From the NCBI RefSeq assembly GCF_030150205.1, contig NZ_JASLGT010000001.1, positions 62,001-126,000 on the forward strand: a DNA stretch of 64,000 bases, read 5' to 3'. Both the position numbers and the translations under genes were made by a program. Under the pieces are notes generated by a model, which saw nothing but the letters and a program-made list of their open reading frames with translations, was not told the origin of the DNA and searched no databases. This stretch comes from Niabella sp. (lineage in GTDB: Bacteria; Bacteroidota; Bacteroidia; Chitinophagales; Chitinophagaceae). Below are positions 27,794 to 37,179 of this stretch, in pieces; positions within the stretch are counted from its first letter, which is position 1, and each line of letters begins with the position of its first letter.

Positions 27794-28141
27794 AAGAAGT
27801 TTTATTTTTTAGTCAATACAGCCTCATCGTTAAACCCAGGGCAACATCAAATTACTGGTATCTTATGGCAGCCGTCAGGCTAAAATAATGAATATATGAC
27901 ATACATATTACATCTGCACATTTTCAGGGCATTTCCATTCCCGCAGCCGGCCCATCCGGGAGGCTTCATAACCCCCTCATTCCGAACGATATAATTTAGT
28001 TCACCTAAAGATGTATTTTTTTGATGCTGCTTTTGTATCTTCGCCGCTATGCCTTTCCGGATAAATAAAAAATCCAGGTGGGTATTAACTTTTAATGAAT
28101 TATAGAATCTTTTTCTGAAAAGAAAAATAAAATGAAGTTTA
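27794..28141. other. Divergent intergenic region with putative rny promoter box
   Basis: 348 bases between the binding-domain gene (minus) and rny (plus). TATCTTCG at 28036-28043 is one base from the TAnnTTTG consensus and would give a leader of about 90 bases for rny. A clear TTTG at the right distance is missing. Nothing else is recognised. Confidence 0.4.
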
Positions 28142-29701
28142 ATGGATCCTTTAATAATTGTTTACATCATCGGTGGCCTTATACTGGGCATTATCGCCGG
28201 TAAATTGATCTTTGCAAAAAATACCCAGCAGAAAATTGAAGAAGCGGAATTACATTCTAAAAACATCCTCAAAGAAGCAGAACTAAAGGCAGAAACGATC
28301 CGGAAGGAAAAAGAGCTGGAAGCCAAAGAACGTTTTGTTTCCCTGAAGGCCACGCATGAAAAAGAAGTAAACGAGCGCAACCGGAAACTGTCTGAATCAG
28401 AAAACCGCATCAAACAGAAAGAACAGTCGCTCAGCCAGAAAGAAACCAATGTTGAAAAGCAGATCAAGGAAAACGATGCCATTAAAGAGAACCTGAACCG
28501 CCAGATAGAGGTGGTGAATAAAAAACGGACCGAACTGGAAAAGCACCAGGAAGAGCATATCCGCCGCCTGGAAAAAATTGCCGGACTGTCTGCTGAAGAG
28601 GCCAAAAGCCAGTTGGTGGAAAGTCTGAAGAACGAAGCGCAGACCCAGGCGATCGGCATCCAGCAGGAAATCATCGACGAAGCAAAACAAAAGGCCAATA
28701 AAGAGGCCCGGAAAATTATTATACAAACCATCCAGCGTACCGCTGCCGAACAGGCGATTGAAAACTCGATCACTGTTTTCAACCTGGAAAGTGATGAGGT
28801 AAAGGGGCAGATCATTGGTCGTGAAGGACGTAATATACGGGCGCTGGAAGCCGCTACCGGTGTGGATCTGATTGTAGATGACACTCCGGAAGCCATCCTG
28901 CTTTCCTGTTTTGATCCGCTGCGCCGTGAGATCGCCCGCCTGAGCCTGCAGCGCCTGGTTACCGACGGACGGATTCACCCTGCCCGTATTGAAGAAGTAG
29001 TAGAAAAAACCCGCAAACAGATCGAAGAACAGGTGATGGAAATTGGTGAACGTACCGTCATCGACCTGGGTATTCATGGTTTGCATAAAGAACTGGTGCG
29101 GATGGTAGGCCGTATGCGCTACCGTTCTTCTTACGGGCAAAACCTGCTGATGCACAGCCGGGAAACAGCCAATCTTTGTGCCATCATGGCTTCTGAGCTG
29201 GGCCTCAATCCCAAGCTGGCCAAGCGTGCGGGGCTGTTACATGATATTGGAAAAGTACCGGATGAAGAATCTGAACTGAGCCACGCACTGCTGGGAGCAA
29301 AACTGGCAGAAAAATATGGAGAAAATCCTGCCGTGGTAAACGCTATTGCCGCCCACCACGATGAGGTTGAAATGCAATATGTGATCTCTCCCATCGTACA
29401 GGCCTGTGATGCCATCAGTGGTGCACGTCCCGGGGCACGCAGGGAGATTATGCAGCAATACCTGCAGCGGATCAAAGACCTGGAAAACCTGGCAACCAGC
29501 TACCCGGGCGTGGAAAAAGCCTATGCCATCCAGGCGGGTCGGGAACTGCGGGTGATTGTAGAATCGGACAAAGTTTCGGACCAGGACAGTGACAAACTTT
29601 CTTTTGAAATTGCCCAGAAGATCCAAACGGAAATGACCTTCCCCGGCCAGATTAAGGTAACGGTGATCCGCGAAAAAAGAGCGGTGAACGTAGCGCGCTA
29701 A
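28142..29701 (+). CDS. rny: Ribonuclease Y
   Basis: 519 residues, the normal length. An N-terminal membrane helix (~3-22) anchors it. A long Lys/Glu/Gln coiled coil spans ~25-200, followed by a KH RNA-binding domain (~210-270, with the GREGRNIR loop) and an HD domain (~330-430, with AGLLHDIGK). The enzyme is the endoribonuclease that starts decay of many mRNAs at the inner membrane. It stands alone with its own terminator, which fits a housekeeping gene. Confidence 0.97.
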   Translation: MDPLIIVYIIGGLILGIIAGKLIFAKNTQQKIEEAELHSKNILKEAELKAETIRKEKELEAKERFVSLKATHEKEVNERNRKLSESENRIKQKEQSLSQKETNVEKQIKENDAIKENLNRQIEVVNKKRTELEKHQEEHIRRLEKIAGLSAEEAKSQLVESLKNEAQTQAIGIQQEIIDEAKQKANKEARKIIIQTIQRTAAEQAIENSITVFNLESDEVKGQIIGREGRNIRALEAATGVDLIVDDTPEAILLSCFDPLRREIARLSLQRLVTDGRIHPARIEEVVEKTRKQIEEQVMEIGERTVIDLGIHGLHKELVRMVGRMRYRSSYGQNLLMHSRETANLCAIMASELGLNPKLAKRAGLLHDIGKVPDEESELSHALLGAKLAEKYGENPAVVNAIAAHHDEVEMQYVISPIVQACDAISGARPGARREIMQQYLQRIKDLENLATSYPGVEKAYAIQAGRELRVIVESDKVSDQDSDKLSFEIAQKIQTEMTFPGQIKVTVIREKRAVNVAR

Positions 29702-29722
29702 ATAAGGTATCAACAATACGAC

Positions 29723-29753
29723 AACCGTCTCAGCCTTCTGAGGCGGTTTTTTT
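29723..29753 (+). terminator. Rho-independent terminator of rny
   Basis: An 11-bp stem (29723-29733 with 29738-29748) with one G-T pair and a 4-base loop, followed by a run of T. It lies 22 bases after the rny stop codon. Confidence 0.85.
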
Positions 29754-29758
29754 ACGCG

Positions 29759-30421
29759 TCAACGATCGGCTGAAGACCAGTCGTTGGGATCATTTATTTC
29801 ATGGGTGATCGTAACAAATATATTTTTTGCCCGCCCGCCGACGGTTGCCTCCCGGTCGTAATAGATCCATTCCGACAGTACATCCACTGCAATCGCCCGG
29901 CAATGTTTGATCGACTGGCCGTCCCGTTGTTCCCGGTGCTGCAACAGCAGTACCTGCCAGATCAGGCAATCCTGAAAAGAATCATGAAACAGGAGCGCTT
30001 CTACGCTTTTTGTTTTGTATCCTTTGGTCTCCGCATACCGGGTGGCCTGTCTTATAGCCTCCACCCTCCCATTTAAAACCGCAACCGCATAAGCTCCGTT
30101 TCTCGGCAACCCGTATTTCAGTACCTGGCCATATCCATCAAAATTCAATTCGAAGCCATACTGTTCTCGGCTGTTTTGGGGGCTTACATAAATGTAATGC
30201 AGGTTATACCGTGGAATTGGGGTATAGCGGATGGCCTCATCCTCCGCCAGGCAACAGGCATCAGGATCATACAGCGTTGCGATGTTGAACACCGCATCCA
30301 CGCTGTGTTCTTCCAGTGAGGTCTGTATAATTTTTGTTGCCCGGATTTGTATCTCAACAGGCAGTTGCTCAAACTCTGTAATAATTTTCGGAGAGACCTG
30401 TTTGGATCGTTTGGTTTTCAT
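29759..30421 (-). CDS. Hypothetical protein, 220 aa
   Basis: 220 residues, soluble, without signal peptide. It begins with a Lys-rich stretch (KTKRSKQVSPKI). The middle has the strand-rich block FELNFDGYGQVLKYGLPRNG, and the end has VGGRAKNIFVTITHEIND. No family is recognised. It converges with rny; the stop lies just past the rny terminator. Codon use and composition look like the neighbours. A coding reading on the opposite strand in the same place gives only fragments. Confidence 0.6.
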   Translation of the reverse strand: MKTKRSKQVSPKIITEFEQLPVEIQIRATKIIQTSLEEHSVDAVFNIATLYDPDACCLAEDEAIRYTPIPRYNLHYIYVSPQNSREQYGFELNFDGYGQVLKYGLPRNGAYAVAVLNGRVEAIRQATRYAETKGYKTKSVEALLFHDSFQDCLIWQVLLLQHREQRDGQSIKHCRAIAVDVLSEWIYYDREATVGGRAKNIFVTITHEINDPNDWSSADR

Positions 30422-30614
30422 TCATTAAATGTAGCATAAAACCAGTTAGGCCCTTAAACAATTCATGTTATTGAACATTACCTTCGGCAGCATCAATGAT
30501 TTTTCACAGTTCATTGTACTAATCAATCGTTAAAGGGCATTGCGGATAATTGTATTCACGTTATTTTCATCCCCTTATTCAAAATTGACTTTTAACCTTC
30601 AAAAAACTGAATTT

Positions 30615-31226
30615 ATGAAGACAAAACTACTCACGGTAGCCTTGCTCACATGCACGTATTTTTATTCGAACGCCCAGGTTGAAAAAGGGTCTGCACTTAT
30701 TGGTGGAAGTGTTTCATTTACCAATGTAAAAAATGATACAACCGGCAAAACAAGCGGCAGTTCCGCTTTTTTAAAAGTAGGCCGGGCTTTTTCAGACAAC
30801 GTAGTATGGGGCGTTTTTGGCATTTTTGGATCCGGTACCAATAAGTCTTTTTCTAATCCTACAGCAACCAAAATACACACGTACGGAGGTGGTATCTTTA
30901 ACCGGTTATACAAACCGCTGGGAAAAGGGTTCAATCTTTATGGAGAAACCGGCCTGGCCTATGCGCATACATCCGGATCGGGTTTTATTGGCCGGCAGCC
31001 GGCAGTAGACCAGGTGGCCCTTGGATTCGCGCCCGGAATTTCCTACAAAGTATTTGACTGGGCACACCTGGAATTATCGCTACCCAACCTGGTTTCGGCA
31101 AACTATCAAAAGGCCCGGACGGAAGTCGCCGGCGTACAATCCAATACCAGCAATTTCGGTGTAAGCACCAGTTTGAAAGGAAGTACCGCCGATTTACTGG
31201 GCCTTGGCTTTACCGTACTCTTTTAA
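30615..31226 (+). CDS. Outer-membrane beta-barrel protein, paralogue 1
   Basis: 203 residues starting Met-Lys-Thr-Lys-Leu; a frame opening earlier at 30540 lacks a signal peptide at its start. The signal peptide ends Ser-Asn-Ala-Gln. The mature part begins V-E-K-G-S-A-L-I-G-G-S and consists of alternating strands, ending in L-G-L-G-F-T-V-L-F with a terminal Phe, as in eight-stranded OmpA/OmpX-like barrels. A close paralogue follows at 31303 with the same order of segments (GSALIGG / GSTLIGG; NRLYKPLG / NRLYKPLS). Likely a tandem duplication of a small porin or adhesin-type barrel. The function is unknown. Confidence 0.8.
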   Translation: MKTKLLTVALLTCTYFYSNAQVEKGSALIGGSVSFTNVKNDTTGKTSGSSAFLKVGRAFSDNVVWGVFGIFGSGTNKSFSNPTATKIHTYGGGIFNRLYKPLGKGFNLYGETGLAYAHTSGSGFIGRQPAVDQVALGFAPGISYKVFDWAHLELSLPNLVSANYQKARTEVAGVQSNTSNFGVSTSLKGSTADLLGLGFTVLF

Positions 31227-31302
31227 GACACTACCACATCAAAACAGCTGCTCATCACAACAATCTCCTTTTTACAAGGTGTTTCATCTCTAAAAATCAA
31301 TC

Positions 31303-31905
31303 ATGAAAAAAGAACTATTTGCAACCCTCGCATTTACATTTTGTTTCCTTATCCATATTCATGCTCAAACAGGCAGCGGTTCAACCCTCATTGGAGGCGG
31401 CCTGTCTTCTAATAACAGTCAGTTCAATGCTGACGATCATTCGAAATCCGGAAACCTCCAGTTGAAAATCGGGCATGCGTTTACGCCAAACATCCTTTGG
31501 GGAGTACAGGGCGGCTACCTGTTCGGAGATAAGATCAACGCTGCAAATCCAGGATATTCCGGCTTTTCTGTAGGCATTTTTAACCGTTTGTATAAACCGC
31601 TGAGCCATACCTTTTATCTGTTTGGCGAATCTGCACTGGGCTATTCCCGCTCAAAGAACCGGATCAACGCCGATAACCAGGTAAAATATACACAGGATGC
31701 CGCAAGCCTGGGCTTTACCCCCGGATTGTCTTACAGTGTGCTGGACTGGGCGCGTATTGAGCTGATGCTGCCCAATATTTTTTCGGTGAATTATACCCAA
31801 AACCAGGCGGCAAATGACAAAAGCGAAAAGAGTTTTGCAGCGCGCACCAGTCTTGGCGGTGAGGCGCTTAAAACACTGGGACTGGGCTTCAGTGTTGTTT
31901 TTTAA
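31303..31905 (+). CDS. Outer-membrane beta-barrel protein, paralogue 2
   Basis: 200 residues, signal peptide ending His-Ala-Gln. It shares with the previous gene GIFNRLYKPL, the Y-L/Y-G-E-x-A-L-G-Y-S/A region, LGFTPG/LGFAPG-(I/L)SY-V-DWA and the C-terminal LGLGFSVVF. The identity looks moderate, so the duplication is not recent. It begins 76 bases after its paralogue, probably in the same transcript. It is predicted to sit in the outer membrane. The exposed loops differ most, as expected if they face the outside. Confidence 0.8.
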   Translation: MKKELFATLAFTFCFLIHIHAQTGSGSTLIGGGLSSNNSQFNADDHSKSGNLQLKIGHAFTPNILWGVQGGYLFGDKINAANPGYSGFSVGIFNRLYKPLSHTFYLFGESALGYSRSKNRINADNQVKYTQDAASLGFTPGLSYSVLDWARIELMLPNIFSVNYTQNQAANDKSEKSFAARTSLGGEALKTLGLGFSVVF

Positions 31906-31953
31906 ACCGCCTTACTGCGGTTAACTTAATCTGCCTTTTCCATAACCTTACCC

Positions 31954-31961
31954 TACCTTTG
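31954..31961 (+). promoter_or_regulatory. -7 box for the Bcr/CflA gene, nearly leaderless
   Basis: TACCTTTG matches TAnnTTTG. The start codon at 31972 is only ten bases past the box, so the mRNA leader would be only a few bases long. Confidence 0.6.
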
Positions 31962-31971
31962 CTCCTGATTT

Positions 31972-33204
31972 ATGAAGGAGCAAAGGTTTATTCGTTTACT
32001 GATACTGGGTTTATTATCCGCTATCGGCCCGTTTTCCATCGACATGTATCTCCCGGGTTTCCCGGATATTGCAAAAGACCTGCATACCAATGTGAGCAAT
32101 GTATCGCTTACCCTTTCCGGTTTCTTCATCGGTATTTCGATCGGGCAGCTGCTTTATGGTCCGTTGCTGGATAAGTTCGGGCGCAAAAAGCCCCTGTACC
32201 TGGGGATGGTCTTATATATATTAGCATCCTTTGGCTGTGCAATGGCCACGTCCATTGAAATGCTGATCGCCCTGCGTTTTTTCCAGGCCATCGGCGGTTG
32301 TGTTGGCATGGTAGCCTCCCGGGCCATTGTACGGGATCTGTTCGACGTAAACGAGAACGCTAAAATTTTTTCCCTGCTGATGCTGGTGGTAGGGGTATCG
32401 CCCATAATAGCACCCACTGCCGGGGGCTACCTGGCCGCAGCATTTGGCTGGCAGGCTATTTTTATGGTGCTGGGCATCATTGGTACGGTGATCCTTACGA
32501 TGGTAATATTCCTGTTACCGGAATCGAAAAAGCCCGACCCGGATTATTCCCTGTATCCCCGGTCTATCCTTGGCAAGTTTGGAATGGTTTTCCGGGAGCG
32601 GCAGTTTGTGACCTATGCCTTTGCCGGATCCTTTACCGCAGCCGGCCTTTACGCTTATATCGCCGGTTCGCCCCATGTATTTATGGAACTCTTCGGCGTT
32701 AGTGAAAAAGTATATGGCTGGATCTTTACCATTGTAGCGGCAGGACTGGTAACGGCCACGCAGATCAATGCCCGCATCCTCCGGAAATACCCCAGTGCAT
32801 ACATCATTCCCAGGGCCATCAGCTTTCAGACCCTGGCAGGGATCCTGTTGCTGACCGGGTTTGCGCTGCACTGGTGGGGATTGTACAGCAGCATTGTACT
32901 TTGCTGCATCTTCCTGGCCTGCCAGGGTTTTACCTTTCCCAATGCGTCTGCCCTGGCCATTGCCCCTTTTGATCAGAATGCCGGCAGTGCTTCTGCCCTC
33001 CTGGGCTGTATCCAGATGGCCGTGGGCGCTTTGAGCACCGTAATGGTAAGCGTATTTCATAATGCAACGGCGGTGCCGATGGGCGGAATTATGGCCTTTT
33101 GCGCCTTTACAGCGCTCTGCATCCTGCTTTTTGGCAGACGGGCGATCCGGAAACGAAAAGAATCAATTGAATCCCAGACAGTTGATATGCTCCGGCGTTT
33201 ATAA
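31972..33204 (+). CDS. Bcr/CflA-family drug efflux MFS transporter
   Basis: 410 residues with twelve membrane segments. The N-terminal SAIGPFSIDMYLPGFPDIA is the hallmark of the Bcr/CflA drug:proton antiporters, followed by LLYGPLLDKFGRKKPLY between segments 2 and 3 and CVGMVASRAIVRDLFD in segment 4. Members expel bicyclomycin, chloramphenicol, sulfonamides or other small molecules; which one applies here is unknown. It has its own -7 box and is separate from the outer-membrane genes before it. The C-terminal tail is charged and cytoplasmic. Confidence 0.92.
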   Translation: MKEQRFIRLLILGLLSAIGPFSIDMYLPGFPDIAKDLHTNVSNVSLTLSGFFIGISIGQLLYGPLLDKFGRKKPLYLGMVLYILASFGCAMATSIEMLIALRFFQAIGGCVGMVASRAIVRDLFDVNENAKIFSLLMLVVGVSPIIAPTAGGYLAAAFGWQAIFMVLGIIGTVILTMVIFLLPESKKPDPDYSLYPRSILGKFGMVFRERQFVTYAFAGSFTAAGLYAYIAGSPHVFMELFGVSEKVYGWIFTIVAAGLVTATQINARILRKYPSAYIIPRAISFQTLAGILLLTGFALHWWGLYSSIVLCCIFLACQGFTFPNASALAIAPFDQNAGSASALLGCIQMAVGALSTVMVSVFHNATAVPMGGIMAFCAFTALCILLFGRRAIRKRKESIESQTVDMLRRL

Positions 33205-33234
33205 ACAGCGGCAACAGCAATTCCTGTTCTTTTT

Positions 33235-33266
33235 TTTGGAAAATATTAATTTCCTTGCTACCTTTG
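33235..33266 (+). promoter_or_regulatory. Promoter of rplS
   Basis: TTTG (33235-33238), a 20-base spacer and TACCTTTG (33259-33266) match the Bacteroidota consensus. It is one of the two best promoters in the window. Confidence 0.8.
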
Positions 33267-33269
33267 CAT

Positions 33270-33288
33270 CCCGATAATTAAAATCGGG
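33270..33288 (+). promoter_or_regulatory. Small hairpin in the rplS leader
   Basis: CCCGAT pairs with ATCGGG around a 7-base loop immediately after the transcription start, 17 bases before the start codon. It could stabilise the 5' end or take part in feedback control by the ribosomal protein; there is no direct evidence for either. Confidence 0.4.
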
Positions 33289-33305
33289 ACTAAAAATTTT
33301 GAGTT

Positions 33306-33689
33306 ATGAGCAGCGCTATAGACTTTGTACACGAACAATTGACGCCCAAAAAGACCTTCCCCGCTTTTAAAGCAGGCGATAACATTACCGTTAATTACAA
33401 AATTATTGAGGGTAACAAAGAGCGTATCCAGTCTTTTAAAGGAGACGTTATTAAAAAACAGGGTAATGGAAGCACTGCTACTTTTACTGTTCGGAAGATC
33501 TCTGACGGTATCGGAGTAGAACGATTGTTCCCCTTTACTTCTCCCAACATTGAATCCATTGTTTTAAACAAAGTTGGCCAGGTGCGCCGTGCAAAACTGT
33601 TCTATCAAAGAGAGCGTTTTGGTAAAAGCGCCCGTATCCGCGAAAAGCGTATGGCTGTGGCTGATGTTAAGAAAGCTGCAAAAGCTTAA
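33306..33689 (+). CDS. rplS: 50S ribosomal protein L19
   Basis: 127 residues. Typical L19 segments are present: FPAFKAGDNITVNYKIIEGN, the ERIQSFKGDVI strand, the FTVRKISDGIGVERLFPFTSPNIESI core and RRAKLFYQRERFGKSARIRE. A basic tail, VADVKKAAKA, extends past the core. L19 lies at the interface of the ribosomal subunits. It has its own promoter and terminator, so it is transcribed alone here and not in the rpsP-rimM-trmD operon of many bacteria. Confidence 0.98.
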   Translation: MSSAIDFVHEQLTPKKTFPAFKAGDNITVNYKIIEGNKERIQSFKGDVIKKQGNGSTATFTVRKISDGIGVERLFPFTSPNIESIVLNKVGQVRRAKLFYQRERFGKSARIREKRMAVADVKKAAKA

Positions 33690-33713
33690 TACCAGCTTCT
33701 ATCATATTTTAAG

Positions 33714-33737
33714 AATCCCGCCTTCGCGGGATTTTTT
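33714..33737 (+). terminator. Rho-independent terminator of rplS
   Basis: A perfect 8-bp stem (33714-33721 with 33726-33733), loop CTTC, followed by T run. It lies 24 bases after the rplS stop. Confidence 0.9.
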
Positions 33738-33956
33738 GTGCCTGTATACGACTGCTGAAATGGTTCCTCCGCCCGGCACAGCCCTTTGTCCGTTTACACC
33801 GGATTCGCTCCTTCGATAAAAAATATCAAAATTATCCGGTCAATTTTAGAACAATTGTATTTTTTTGGCGTAATAATCTTTGTAATCTTCAATCTAATAT
33901 TTAATCGTTCAGATTACGATACAAAGCGTATATTTGAACACTAATTTTTACAGATC

Positions 33957-34184
33957 ATGGCAAATTTTCAATTATTGGGTGCTTTGGGAACCAACGAGAT
34001 CATTATCATTATGGTTATTGTGCTGTTGTTATTCGGAGGCCGTAAAATTCCTGAATTGATGAGAGGTTTGGGTAAAGGGGTTCGTGAATTTAACGACGCA
34101 AAAGATAACGTAAAAAGGGAGATCGAAGAAAGCGCCAATACGATGTCTTCTGAGCCGAAGAGACCTTCCACTACTCAGGAATAA
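33957..34184 (+). CDS. tatA: Twin-arginine translocase subunit TatA/E
   Basis: 75 residues. One membrane helix (~13-28, IIIIMVIVLLLFG) is followed by the Phe-Gly hinge and the amphipathic helix with GGRKIPELMRGLGKGVREF, then an acidic, unstructured tail. This is the TatA pattern; TatB would be longer. The protein forms the pore of the Tat system for folded exported proteins. No tatC gene is in the window. The likely client here is the phosphoesterase with the RRSFLKG signal at 17533. A weak -7 box (AATCTTTG, 33875-33882) lies upstream. gatA follows after 47 bases. Confidence 0.95.
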   Translation: MANFQLLGALGTNEIIIIMVIVLLLFGGRKIPELMRGLGKGVREFNDAKDNVKREIEESANTMSSEPKRPSTTQE

Positions 34185-34231
34185 GACCCTTTTTTTAATA
34201 TTTTCTATCTGACTACAAAAGCGATTTTCTT

Positions 34232-35656
34232 TTGCAGGACTTTATTTCTATTGCCCGGTACCAAACACAACTGCAAAATGGTGAAACCACCTGCAAGGCC
34301 GCAGTTGAGGCTTACCTGAAAAAGATTGAAGAAAGCACACATCTCAATGCGTTTATTGAGGTATATGCTGCTGAGGCGCTGCAGCGCGCGTCCGAACTAG
34401 ACCTGCTGCCCGCACCCCAGGGAAAACTGCATGGAGTTGTAGTGGCCATCAAAGATGTTATCTGCCATAAAGGGCATGCGGTTACGGCTGCATCCCGGAT
34501 ACTGGAGGGCTTTACCTCCGTGTTCTCCGCTACGGCAGTGGAACGGCTTTTAGCTGAAGGCGCCATCATCATCGGAAGGGTAAACTGCGATGAGTTTGCC
34601 ATGGGCTCCACCAACGAAAATTCTACTTACGGAAAAGTATTAAATGCCGCGGACGAAAGCCGTATCCCCGGTGGTTCATCGGGCGGATCCGCCGTAGCTG
34701 TGCAGGCCGGGCTCTGCATGGTATCATTGGGAAGCGATACGGGCGGTTCCGTACGGCAGCCAGCCGATTTCTGCGGCATCATCGGGCTCAAACCCACGTA
34801 TGGCCGTGTATCGCGCTATGGGCTGATCGCCTATGCTTCTTCCTTTGACCAGATCGGGGTCTTTGCCAAAACCATTCCCGATACCGCACTGGTACTGGAA
34901 GTGATCGCCGGCGCTGACGCCTATGACAGTACCGTATCTCAGCAACCGGTTCCCGCTTATTCCCAACAGCTCGAAAAAGACCGCCGGTACAAAATTGCCT
35001 ATTTTCCCGAAGCCCTGGAACATGAAAGCCTGGACCCCGAGATCGGCAATGCCATCAAAGACCGGTTGCAGCAATGGGAAGCCGAAGGGCATACGGTAGC
35101 CCCGGTACATTTCGATTTGCTGGATTATATTGTGCCTACCTATTACGTGCTCACCACAGCCGAGGCATCTTCCAACCTTTCGCGGTTTGATGGTGTAAAA
35201 TACGGGTACCGTTCAGCAGCCGGCAATCATGTTGAGCTGGACGATTTTTATAAAAAGAACCGTTCCGAAGGATTTGGAAAGGAAGTAAAAAGAAGGATCC
35301 TTCTGGGCAACTTCGTTTTAAGTTCCGGTTATTATGATGCTTATTTTACCCAGGCACAAAAAGTACGACGTATTTTAACAAATAATTTGCAGCTGATTTT
35401 CAAGGAGTTCGATTTCATTTGTTTGCCCACCTCCCCCTCTGTAGCCTTTAAGATCGGTGAAAAATCGAAGGACCCGATTGCTATGTATATTGCTGATATC
35501 TATACCGTTATGGCCAATCTTGCAGGAGTTCCGGCCATTTCCCTTCCTATGTTTACTCATCCAACCCACCAGATGCCTTTCGGCGTCCAGTTAATGGCAG
35601 CTCCCTTTAATGAACTATCTTTGCTGTCTTTTAGCAACAATAATTTAGCTTCATAA
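34232..35656 (+). CDS. gatA: Asp/Glu-tRNA amidotransferase subunit A, TTG start
   Basis: 474 residues. The amidase catalytic set is in place: Lys ~74 (AIKD), cis-Ser ~149 (GGSSGGS) and Ser ~173 (DTGGSVR). The frame is closed by a stop at 34196 and holds no ATG before the conserved N-terminus, so TTG at 34232 is the only sensible start. The length agrees with the family. GatA releases ammonia from glutamine for amidation of misacylated tRNA together with GatB and GatC, neither of which is in this window. It follows tatA and may share its transcript. Confidence 0.95.
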   Translation: MQDFISIARYQTQLQNGETTCKAAVEAYLKKIEESTHLNAFIEVYAAEALQRASELDLLPAPQGKLHGVVVAIKDVICHKGHAVTAASRILEGFTSVFSATAVERLLAEGAIIIGRVNCDEFAMGSTNENSTYGKVLNAADESRIPGGSSGGSAVAVQAGLCMVSLGSDTGGSVRQPADFCGIIGLKPTYGRVSRYGLIAYASSFDQIGVFAKTIPDTALVLEVIAGADAYDSTVSQQPVPAYSQQLEKDRRYKIAYFPEALEHESLDPEIGNAIKDRLQQWEAEGHTVAPVHFDLLDYIVPTYYVLTTAEASSNLSRFDGVKYGYRSAAGNHVELDDFYKKNRSEGFGKEVKRRILLGNFVLSSGYYDAYFTQAQKVRRILTNNLQLIFKEFDFICLPTSPSVAFKIGEKSKDPIAMYIADIYTVMANLAGVPAISLPMFTHPTHQMPFGVQLMAAPFNELSLLSFSNNNLAS

Positions 35657-35730
35657 TCGTTATTTTAAAGCTTACACTCCAGACTGCGTTTTTTATAAAA
35701 GTTCAATTATTAAAACACGACAGAAAAATA

Positions 35731-36774
35731 ATGAGCAGGAATAAGTTAACTGTTTTCATTGGCAGTTCATTCATGTCACTCTGTGCCATTACGTCGGCAC
35801 ATGCCCAGTTGAGCCCGGTAAAGGAAACAGCGGCCGTGCCCGCAGCCCCCGCTGAGCAACTGGTAAAGGCTGACCTGAAAGCCGGGTTTAAAGACCTGTT
35901 TGAAAATACGGATCTGAAAGCAACGAGCTTCAGGGGCATTAAAACGGAACACCTCAACCCCAAAGCCATCAGCTTTGTGAAAGAATATATCGACCGGAAT
36001 GCACGGGAACTGAACGAACTGAAGACCTGGGCACGCCCCTATTTTGATATGATGGACGATGTGCTGTCGCAAAGCGGGATTCCCAAGGAACTAAAGTACC
36101 TGGCGGTGATTGAATCGCATTTACGGGCCAACCTGGTGTCCTGGGCCGGAGCCGTGGGGCCCTGGCAGTTTATGCCGGAAACGGCACGGGGATTGGGACT
36201 GAATGTTTCCCGTGGCCGGGATGAGCGGACCGACTACCTGAAAAGCACAAAGGCCGCCAGCAAATACCTGAATTATCTCTTTAATATTTATAAAGACTGG
36301 CTGCTGGTTGTTGCCGCATATAACTGTGGTCCGGGCCGTGTAAACTCCGCTATTAATAAAGCCGGAAGCAACGATTTCTGGGATCTTCAGTACTATCTCC
36401 CGGCAGAAAGCAGGAACCATGTAAAGAAGTTTATTGCCACGCACTATATAATGGAAGGCCAGGGCGGTGTAGCCACCGTTTCCAGAGACCAGGCGCTGGC
36501 AATGATGAAAACAGTGAAGGATGAAGTAACCCAGCAAAATGTAAAAGTGCAAACCATCAGCGGACGTTATAATGCCGCTGCTATTGCCAAATACCTGGAA
36601 ATGTCCCTGGCTGATTTTAATAAGCTGAACCCCAGCCTCGATAAGGTACTGGCCTCCAACAGTACGTACCAGTTAAAGCTGCCTGAAGAGAAAGTGGACC
36701 TGTTCCTGGAAAAGAAAAATGAGATGCTGAATGAATCCATCCAGATGCTGATCAACCCGGAGTACCGGAATTAA
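35731..36774 (+). CDS. Lytic transglycosylase with LysM-like C-terminus (MltD-like)
   Basis: 347 residues. A signal peptide ends at Ala-His-Ala-Gln (~26). The SLT domain (~105-235) has the catalytic Glu ~128 in VIESHLR, GAVGPWQFMPETARGLGL and AAYNCGPGRVNSAI, the MltD/family 1 marks. A region at ~275-320 (YNAAAIAKYLEMSLADFNKLNP) resembles a LysM peptidoglycan-binding domain. It cleaves glycan strands of the wall with formation of anhydro-muropeptides in the periplasm. The family often carries two or more LysM; here only one is seen. It is 74 bases after gatA on the same strand. Confidence 0.9.
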   Translation: MSRNKLTVFIGSSFMSLCAITSAHAQLSPVKETAAVPAAPAEQLVKADLKAGFKDLFENTDLKATSFRGIKTEHLNPKAISFVKEYIDRNARELNELKTWARPYFDMMDDVLSQSGIPKELKYLAVIESHLRANLVSWAGAVGPWQFMPETARGLGLNVSRGRDERTDYLKSTKAASKYLNYLFNIYKDWLLVVAAYNCGPGRVNSAINKAGSNDFWDLQYYLPAESRNHVKKFIATHYIMEGQGGVATVSRDQALAMMKTVKDEVTQQNVKVQTISGRYNAAAIAKYLEMSLADFNKLNPSLDKVLASNSTYQLKLPEEKVDLFLEKKNEMLNESIQMLINPEYRN

Positions 36775-37179
36775 GAGCTGAGATTTGTAATTCAATGCCA
36801 TTTTCCTATGCAATTTTTATGGTTGCCCACAGATACGCTGATTGCGCCTGCGGCACTTTTCTGCGACATTATTGCGGTTAAAACTGATACAAAATCTGCG
36901 CAACCTGTCACGCCCCGGGCGTGATCTGCGGCTTTAAGGAAATGACATTGATTTGTAATTGAGATTGAAGATTGTATTCCCGATATATTCCACAGGCTTG
37001 CCCCTGTGGATTTTTTTTGCTCGTAAATAATGCCCGGGTACCGGTATTTTGTTTTACCGCAGAACTTGTTTAATTTTAAAAAGATCCTTTCAACATCCGC
37101 TTATGATAACCGGCGATGCAACTGCTCCCTGTTGTCAAAAGGCGCATAAGGAATCAACATCTAAAAAATAAAATTTTTC
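36775..37179. other. Intergenic region before the M16 peptidase
   Basis: About 400 bases without a gene. It contains short GC-rich words with TGATTGCG / TATTGCGGTTAAAA (~36838-36884), reminiscent of degraded copies of the TTGCGGTT repeat pieces, the terminator at 36989-37018, and an AT-rich stretch before the start codon. No good TAnnTTTG box was found. Confidence 0.4.
36989..37018 (+). terminator. Rho-independent terminator
   Basis: TCCACAGG (36989-36996) pairs with CCTGTGGA (37003-37010) around a 6-base loop, followed by eight T. It lies 214 bases after the transglycosylase gene. Confidence 0.8.

Noticed and set aside
36838..36925. Fourth full block of the intergenic repeat family
   Set aside because: Only short TTGCGGTT-like words are present; the ATGTTG and GCGGGAATAA pieces are missing.
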